A stretch of DNA of 10,233 bases, taken from contig JBEVLT010000273.1 of NCBI GenBank assembly GCA_040509055.1, positions 1-10,233 of the forward strand. The letters run 5' to 3'. Below, in pieces: positions 6,184-10,233 of the stretch (positions are counted from its first letter, which is position 1; each line of letters starts with the position of its first letter). Both the position numbers and the translations under genes were made by a program. The DNA comes from JAJKIP01 sp040509055 (GTDB lineage Bacteria > Bacteroidota > Bacteroidia > Chitinophagales > Chitinophagaceae). The notes beneath the pieces are model-generated. The model was not told where the DNA came from. It saw only the letters and a list, made by a program, of their open reading frames with translations, and searched no databases.

Positions 6184-7272
6184 TTAACTATCCAGCACTT
6201 TTTTCTGGTGATTAATACTCTCCATATGCACCGCATCGAAATATTTTGTGATGAACTCTTTGCTCAGCCCGATCTTCTCTCCTTTTACAAAAGCCCGTTC
6301 GATGATCTCGTTCCACCGGTTGGTTTGCAGGATGGTAATGTTGTTGCTCTTTTTATACTCCCCGATCTTTTCGGCTATTTTCATCCGCTGACCGAGTATC
6401 TGCATCAGCTCGTCATCGAGATGATTGATCTGCTGGCGCAGCTTTTCCAGCGCCGCATGGTACTCTTCGGAGTTTACGTCTTCCTTGCGCCAGATGATGG
6501 TATCCAGTATTTCGCTGAGCCGCTCCGGTGTCACCTGCTGTTTGGCATCGCTCCAGGCATTGTCCGGATCGATATGGCTTTCGATCATCAGTCCGTCGTA
6601 ATCCAGGTCGATAGCGCGCTGCATCACATCCGGCAGGATATCGCGGCGGCCGCAGATATGCGAGGGGTCGTTGATGATCAGCATATCGGGATGCTTGAGC
6701 TTCATCTCGATCGCCAGGTGCCACATGGGCGCATTACGGTACTCGGTATTGCCGTAGGATGAAAAGCCGCGGTGAATGAGCCCGATCTGTTTCACGCCGG
6801 CCCTGGCGATCCGCTCCACGGCGCCGGTCCATAGCTCCAGGTCGGGGTTGATAGGGTTCTTGATCAGCACCGGCACATCCACGCCGCGCAGCGCATCAGC
6901 CACTTCCTGCACGCTGAAGGGGTTCACGGTGGTACGGGCGCCGATCCACAGCACATCCACGTCGAAGGTGAGCGCATCCTGCACCTGCTTGCCGGTAGCT
7001 ACTTCCACGGTCGTGGGCAGGCCAGTGATCTTTTTTGCCTGCTGCAGCCAGGGCAGCCCTTTGGCGCCAACCCCTTCGAACATGCCGGGTTTGGTACGTG
7101 GTTTCCAGATACCGGCCCGCAGCATGTCCACTTTGCCGGTGGCAGCAAGGCGCTGCGCGGTTGCCAGTACCTGCTCTTCCGTTTCGGCGCTGCACGGTCC
7201 GCTGATGATCAGCGGCCGCTTGTTCCAGGCCTGCTGCGCCACGGCACTGGTCGTTTGTTCTGTTGTTTGCAT
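6184..7272 (-). CDS. bifunctional 3-deoxy-7-phosphoheptulonate synthase / chorismate mutase
   Basis: A two-domain cytoplasmic enzyme that starts the shikimate pathway (PEP plus erythrose-4-phosphate to DAHP) and also turns chorismate into prephenate. Residues about 15-262 form a type I-beta (KDO8P-synthase-like) barrel with metal ligands Cys27 (Gly-Pro-Cys-Ser), His205 (Asp-Pro-Ser-His), Glu231 and Asp242, plus Lys57-Pro-Arg59-Thr. Residues about 270-360 are an AroQ-type helical mutase with Arg279, Arg296, Lys307, Arg319 and Gln356 at the expected active-site positions. Positions matching E. coli Asp48 and Glu52 are Gln316 and Trp320. The synthase-then-mutase order is the arrangement known in Bacteroidota such as Porphyromonas and Prevotella, where prephenate inhibits the synthase through the mutase domain. 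This is the only mutase here and would feed both pheA and tyrA. No aro gene symbol fits the fusion unambiguously. Confidence 0.96.
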   Translation of the reverse strand: MQTTEQTTSAVAQQAWNKRPLIISGPCSAETEEQVLATAQRLAATGKVDMLRAGIWKPRTKPGMFEGVGAKGLPWLQQAKKITGLPTTVEVATGKQVQDALTFDVDVLWIGARTTVNPFSVQEVADALRGVDVPVLIKNPINPDLELWTGAVERIARAGVKQIGLIHRGFSSYGNTEYRNAPMWHLAIEMKLKHPDMLIINDPSHICGRRDILPDVMQRAIDLDYDGLMIESHIDPDNAWSDAKQQVTPERLSEILDTIIWRKEDVNSEEYHAALEKLRQQINHLDDELMQILGQRMKIAEKIGEYKKSNNITILQTNRWNEIIERAFVKGEKIGLSKEFITKYFDAVHMESINHQKKVLDS

Positions 7273-7284
7273 ATTGTTGATTTG

Positions 7285-7292
7285 TAAAGTTA
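7285..7292 (-). promoter_or_regulatory. possible internal -7 element before the DAHP synthase-mutase gene
   Basis: On the minus strand TAACTTTA differs from the Bacteroidota TAnnTTTG -7 consensus only at the last base and lies 12 bases upstream of the ATG at 7272. The surrounding 40 bases are notably AT-rich compared with the coding regions. A convincing TTTG -33 element is missing; the nearest TGTT is about 20 bases upstream. If real, it would let the pathway-entry gene and aroB-aroA-aroC be transcribed apart from pheA and tyrA. Weak evidence. Confidence 0.2.
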
Positions 7293-7335
7293 TTGATTTA
7301 TGATGGTGAGTTAACAGCCGTAAGCGGTCAGCCCG

Positions 7336-7363
7336 CCTTCACTATTGACTATTCACGATTCAC
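7336..7363 (-). repeat. four imperfect tandem heptamers (consensus GTGAATA)
   Basis: Read on the minus strand, four consecutive 7-base units follow each other: GTGAATC, then GTGAATA, then GTCAATA, then GTGAAGG. The middle units differ by one base and the outer ones by one or two. The first unit contains the tyrA stop codon TGA, so the array begins at the last tyrA base and runs into the 87-bp spacer before the DAHP synthase-mutase gene. No known function can be assigned from sequence; it could be a slippage-generated microsatellite. Confidence 0.6.
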
Positions 7364-8208
7364 TTAATAATCCTTTTGATCTTATTGGCATTCTCCATCA
7401 GTTCCCACAGGTATTCACCGTTTTCTTTTTCCAGGCAGGCTTTGAATTTCCGCAGCTGCGAAATATGCTCGTTCAGCACATCCAGTATATTTTCCCGGTT
7501 TTGCAGGAAGATCGGCGCCCACATAGCCGGGCTGCTCTTGGCCAGCCGCACCGTACTTTCAAAACCGGCCGAAGCCAGTTCGAAAATGGCATCCTCTTCA
7601 CGTTCTTTTTCCAGCACCGTATTGGCCAGCGCAAACGAAGTAATATGCGAGATATGACTGATGTATGCCGTATGCACATCATGATCGGCCGCACCCATGT
7701 AGAGGATATGCATACCGAGCCGGCGGTACACCTGTTCTATCTTTTCAGCAGCTTCCGCGTCTGATTTTTCTTTTTCACAGATCACGCAGGCACGTCCGGC
7801 AAACGCATCGCGTACGGCAGCCTCCGGTCCGCTGTATTCGGTACCCCACATAGGATGGGTGGCTACAAACCGGCTGCGCCTTGGGTGATCTTCCAGCGAC
7901 GTGCACAGGGCATGCTTGGTAGAGCCTGCATCGGCCACGATCTGCTGGTCCGTGACAATATCCATAATGGTCTGCATGACGCCCAGCGTGGCATCTACCG
8001 GTATGGCCACATAGATAAAATCGCTTTTCTTTACCGCTTCTTCCAGCGGCAGCACTTCATCGATCAGCCCCAGCTCCAGCGCTTTTTGCGCACTGGCAGC
8101 CGTCCGGCTCACGCCGATGATATGCCGGGCCAGCCCCTTGTCTTTCAGCCCCAGCGCAAAGGAGCCGCTGATCAATCCTACGCCGACGATCGTTACATTA
8201 TTGAACAT
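7360..8208 (-). CDS. tyrA: prephenate dehydrogenase
   Basis: Oxidatively decarboxylates prephenate to 4-hydroxyphenylpyruvate with NAD(P)+ in the cytoplasm, the tyrosine branch. The 282-residue protein begins with a Rossmann nucleotide site, Gly9-Val-Gly-Leu-Ile-Ser-Gly-Ser. It continues with Ala-Gly-Ser96-Thr-Lys, His118-Pro-Met-Trp-Gly-Thr-Glu (His118 matches the catalytic His; Trp replaces the more usual Ala), a Ser-His185-Ile-Ser-His188 pair, and Thr-Val-Arg221-Leu-Ala-Lys-Ser-Ser-Pro-Ala-Met-Trp. The length fits a stand-alone enzyme with neither an ACT domain nor a fused chorismate mutase, so prephenate must come from the mutase encoded just downstream. Its ATG lies inside the end of the aminotransferase gene (11-bp overlap). 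Arogenate as substrate cannot be excluded from sequence alone. Confidence 0.95.
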   Translation of the reverse strand: MFNNVTIVGVGLISGSFALGLKDKGLARHIIGVSRTAASAQKALELGLIDEVLPLEEAVKKSDFIYVAIPVDATLGVMQTIMDIVTDQQIVADAGSTKHALCTSLEDHPRRSRFVATHPMWGTEYSGPEAAVRDAFAGRACVICEKEKSDAEAAEKIEQVYRRLGMHILYMGAADHDVHTAYISHISHITSFALANTVLEKEREEDAIFELASAGFESTVRLAKSSPAMWAPIFLQNRENILDVLNEHISQLRKFKACLEKENGEYLWELMENANKIKRIIK

Positions 8209-9376
8209 GATTGTTATCTTTTTTAACCAGCTTCTGAACCCGCTGAATGCTCTCTGCTATTTTCTCTTCCGTACTGCACAGGCTTACCCGCACATAGGCA
8301 TTGCCCGCATTGCCGAATATTCCCCCCGGCGTAATGAATACGCTGGCGTTGTACAACACTTCGTCGCTTACCGCATACCCGCTTTCATACGTATCCGGTA
8401 TACGCGCCCACACAAACAAACCTGCCTGTTCCGTTGAATACCTGCAACCAAGCAGGTCCAGCAGTTCGAATACTTTCTCTCTCCTCGCTTTGTATATTTT
8501 ATTCACTTCATCATGCCATTCCTTTCCCAGCGACAGGGCTTTGGCGGCAGCCAGCTGCACCGGCAGGAACATGCCGCTGTCCATATTGCTTTTGAAGCGA
8601 AGCACGGCATCGATCTTTTCTTTTGCACCACAGAGCATCCCCACGCGCCAGCCTGCCATGTTGTGCGATTTGCTGAGCGAGTTCAGCTCGATCACGCAGT
8701 CTTTGGCGCCATCGATGTCCAGTAAGCTCATTGGATTATTGTTAAGAATAAAGCTATAGGGATTGTCGTGCACGATCAGTATCCCTTGCTCCTTGCCGAA
8801 TGCTACCAGCTTTTCAAACAGGTCACGGGCAGGCAACTGCCCTGCCGGCATCTGCGGATAGTTGACAAACAGCAGCTTTACCCTGCTCAAATCCTTTTGT
8901 TTCAGCACCTCAAAATCCGGCGCATAATTATTTGATTCCTGCAGTTCATACGCTACACACCTGCCGCCCGCCAGCTGCACCGCGCTCCGGTAGGTAGGAT
9001 AGCCGGGGTCGGGCACCAGCACTTCATCGCCTTCATTGAGATAGGTCATGCAGATATGCATGATCCCTTCCTTGCTGCCGATCAGCGGGAGCACTTCGGT
9101 ATCAGGGTCCAGCTCCACGCCATACCATTTGCTATACCAGTCAGCGATGGCCTGGCGCAATACGGGCGAGCCTTTGTATGATTGGTAGCCATGCACGTTC
9201 GGCTTCGCGCTTTCCTCCTGCAATACCCTGACCACCTCCGGGTGCGGGGGCAGGTCCGGGCTGCCGATGCCCAGGCTGATGATATTTTTACCGGCCTTGT
9301 TCAGTGCGTCGATCTCCCGCAGCTTTTGCGAAAAATAATATTCGCCGATGCCGTCCAGTCTTTTGGCTACTTCCAT
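8198..9376 (-). CDS. PLP-dependent class I/II aminotransferase, probably aromatic
   Basis: A 392-residue fold-type I aminotransferase, cytoplasmic. The PLP lysine is Lys236 in Ser-Leu-Ser-Lys-Ser-His-Asn. Gly100-Ser-Lys-Glu-Gly binds the cofactor phosphate, Asn172 and Asp204/Tyr207 (Asp-Asn-Pro-Tyr-Ser) contact the ring, and Arg363 (Tyr-Val-Arg-Val-Ser) should bind the substrate carboxylate. The motif after Asn172 reads Tyr-Pro-Gln-Met-Pro-Ala-Gly rather than the common Asn-Pro-Thr-Gly form. General similarity is to aspartate/LL-diaminopimelate aminotransferase-like enzymes. It sits between pheA (10-bp overlap) and tyrA (11-bp overlap), so the likely substrates are phenylpyruvate and 4-hydroxyphenylpyruvate with glutamate as donor, the last step to Phe and Tyr. 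Transamination of prephenate itself, or of aspartate, remains possible. Family is certain; substrate is inferred from context. Confidence 0.93.
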   Translation of the reverse strand: MEVAKRLDGIGEYYFSQKLREIDALNKAGKNIISLGIGSPDLPPHPEVVRVLQEESAKPNVHGYQSYKGSPVLRQAIADWYSKWYGVELDPDTEVLPLIGSKEGIMHICMTYLNEGDEVLVPDPGYPTYRSAVQLAGGRCVAYELQESNNYAPDFEVLKQKDLSRVKLLFVNYPQMPAGQLPARDLFEKLVAFGKEQGILIVHDNPYSFILNNNPMSLLDIDGAKDCVIELNSLSKSHNMAGWRVGMLCGAKEKIDAVLRFKSNMDSGMFLPVQLAAAKALSLGKEWHDEVNKIYKARREKVFELLDLLGCRYSTEQAGLFVWARIPDTYESGYAVSDEVLYNASVFITPGGIFGNAGNAYVRVSLCSTEEKIAESIQRVQKLVKKDNNHVQ

Positions 9377-10194
9377 ATACCTCTTTTATAGATGCCGTAA
9401 ATTTTTAGCTCCGCCGTCAACGGCCTGATCGCTTCGATCACGTTCTCAAACTGCGCCGCCGAATCGAACTCCATGTCTGCATGAAAGCTGTATTTGAAAT
9501 CGCTGCCCGGTATGGGAAAGCTTTGCAGCTTGCTCAGGTTGATACCACCCTCCGCTATTTTGGTCAGCACCCTCGCCAGGCTGCCTTTGGAATGATCGGT
9601 GTGAAAATTCACCGATGCCTTGTTTGCTTCTTTCGTATTTACAGTATCGTCCCCGCGCTGCAGCACCAGGAACCGGGTGTAATTGTTTTTCAGCGTATGG
9701 ATATTCGGTGCAAGTATGTTCAGCTCAAACAGTTCGGCCGCCAGCCGGCTGGCAATAGCTGCTATATGCTTGCTTTTGTGCTGGTGAATATGCCGCGCGC
9801 TGAGCGCGGTATCCTCGGTCTCCACCAGTTTCCATTTATACCTGTCCAGGAAATCATGGCATTGCTGCAGGGCCATGGTATGCGAATGCACTTCGCGGAT
9901 ATCTTCCAGCTTCACTCCCGGGTTGGTCAGCAGGTTTTGCCGGATATGCAGGTAGATCTCGCCGGTCACGCGCAGGTCGGAGCGCTGCAGCAGGTGATAA
10001 TTGGGTAAAATGCTGCCGGCAATGGAGTTTTCAATAGCCATGACCCCGCCGTCGCTCTGCTTGTCCGCGGCTACCCTGATCACTTCACGGAACGTAGCAC
10101 AGGGAATCACGTCCGTGTCGCTGCCGAAAAACTGCCGGGCCGCTTCCTGGTGAAAGCTTCCTTCATAGCCCTGTATGGATACTTTGACTGCCAT
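9367..10194 (-). CDS. pheA: prephenate dehydratase with ACT domain (monofunctional PheA)
   Basis: Converts prephenate to phenylpyruvate in the cytoplasm, the phenylalanine branch. The 275-residue protein has no fused chorismate mutase. The dehydratase domain spans about 1-180, with Gln-Gly-Tyr-Glu-Gly-Ser-Phe at the start, Glu55-Asn56-Ser-Ile-Ala-Gly-Ser, Val-His-Ser-His-Thr-Met-Ala-Leu-Gln-Gln-Cys, and the catalytic Thr173-Arg174-Phe175. Residues about 194-268 form an ACT regulatory domain. Its two Phe-sensing motifs are altered: Gly204-Ser-Leu-Ala in place of Gly-Ala-Leu-x, and Gln224-Ser-Phe-Pro in place of the canonical Glu-Ser-Arg-Pro. It is the first gene of the visible operon and its end overlaps the aminotransferase start by 10 bp. 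The start codon follows a terminator-like hairpin by three bases, which suggests transcription attenuation. Identification is secure. Confidence 0.96.
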   Translation of the reverse strand: MAVKVSIQGYEGSFHQEAARQFFGSDTDVIPCATFREVIRVAADKQSDGGVMAIENSIAGSILPNYHLLQRSDLRVTGEIYLHIRQNLLTNPGVKLEDIREVHSHTMALQQCHDFLDRYKWKLVETEDTALSARHIHQHKSKHIAAIASRLAAELFELNILAPNIHTLKNNYTRFLVLQRGDDTVNTKEANKASVNFHTDHSKGSLARVLTKIAEGGINLSKLQSFPIPGSDFKYSFHADMEFDSAAQFENVIEAIRPLTAELKIYGIYKRGIWK

Positions 10195-10197
10195 AGC

Positions 10198-10225
10198 AAA
10201 AAAAATCCCGGCCTTTTGGCCGGGA
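10198..10225 (-). terminator. intrinsic terminator-like hairpin directly upstream of pheA; possible attenuator
   Basis: Read on the minus strand, an 8-bp perfect GC-rich stem (TCCCGGCC paired with GGCCGGGA) closes an AAAA loop and is followed by eight T. The stem can extend by five more pairs, including two G-U, into the T-tract (bases 10226-10230 pairing with 10201-10205). The pheA ATG begins three bases after the T-tract. On the plus strand the A-tract precedes the hairpin, so it would not terminate transcription in that direction. It could end an upstream minus-strand transcript beyond the window, or attenuate the phe/tyr operon. Any leader peptide or antiterminator lies outside the window. 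Confidence 0.8.
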
Positions 10226-10233
10226 CTCTTATG

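Noticed and set aside
7303..7335. Possible hairpin in the tyrA to DAHP synthase-mutase spacer
   Set aside because: Only a four-pair stem with a G-U (GCCG/CGGT) can be formed, and no T-tract follows.
9481..10008. 175-codon plus-strand open frame
   Set aside because: Shadow of pheA; all conserved dehydratase motifs lie in the minus-strand frame.

Overview
The window reads as the chromosome of a Bacteroidota bacterium, most likely a Chitinophagaceae member such as Chitinophaga. This is an inference from protein style: the DAHP synthase carries chorismate mutase at its C-terminus, PheA and TyrA are both monofunctional, genes start without clear Shine-Dalgarno sequences, and GC looks moderately high at roughly 55% (estimated by eye). 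No mobile element, CRISPR array, tRNA or rRNA was seen.

Left part (1-2406): two cell-envelope genes are transcribed divergently from a 60-bp spacer. On the minus strand is a YcbB/LdtD-like L,D-transpeptidase lipoprotein, whose 3' end is cut by the window edge. On the plus strand is a VanX-type D-Ala-D-Ala dipeptidase with a signal peptide. Together they suggest a peptidoglycan remodelling pair.

Right part (2401-10194): a run of minus-strand genes for chorismate, phenylalanine and tyrosine synthesis. In transcription order these are pheA, a class I/II aminotransferase, tyrA, the DAHP synthase-chorismate mutase fusion, aroB, aroA and aroC, followed by a small DUF952 gene. The run covers entry to the shikimate pathway (DAHP synthase, AroB), its last two steps (AroA, AroC), and the branch from chorismate through prephenate to Phe and Tyr. 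Dehydroquinase, shikimate dehydrogenase and shikimate kinase are not here and must be encoded elsewhere. Several junctions overlap (10, 11 and 8 bp), which implies co-translation. Three spacers (87, 98 and 54 bp) could hold internal control sites.

The operon itself is ordinary. The most interesting signals are regulatory. An intrinsic-terminator-like hairpin with eight U residues ends three bases before the pheA start codon, in the direction of transcription, and could be an attenuator. A 22-codon Trp-rich reading frame in the spacer before aroB ends in an ATGA overlap with the aroB start. Neither is proven by sequence alone. I see no convincing wholly new multi-gene system in this window.
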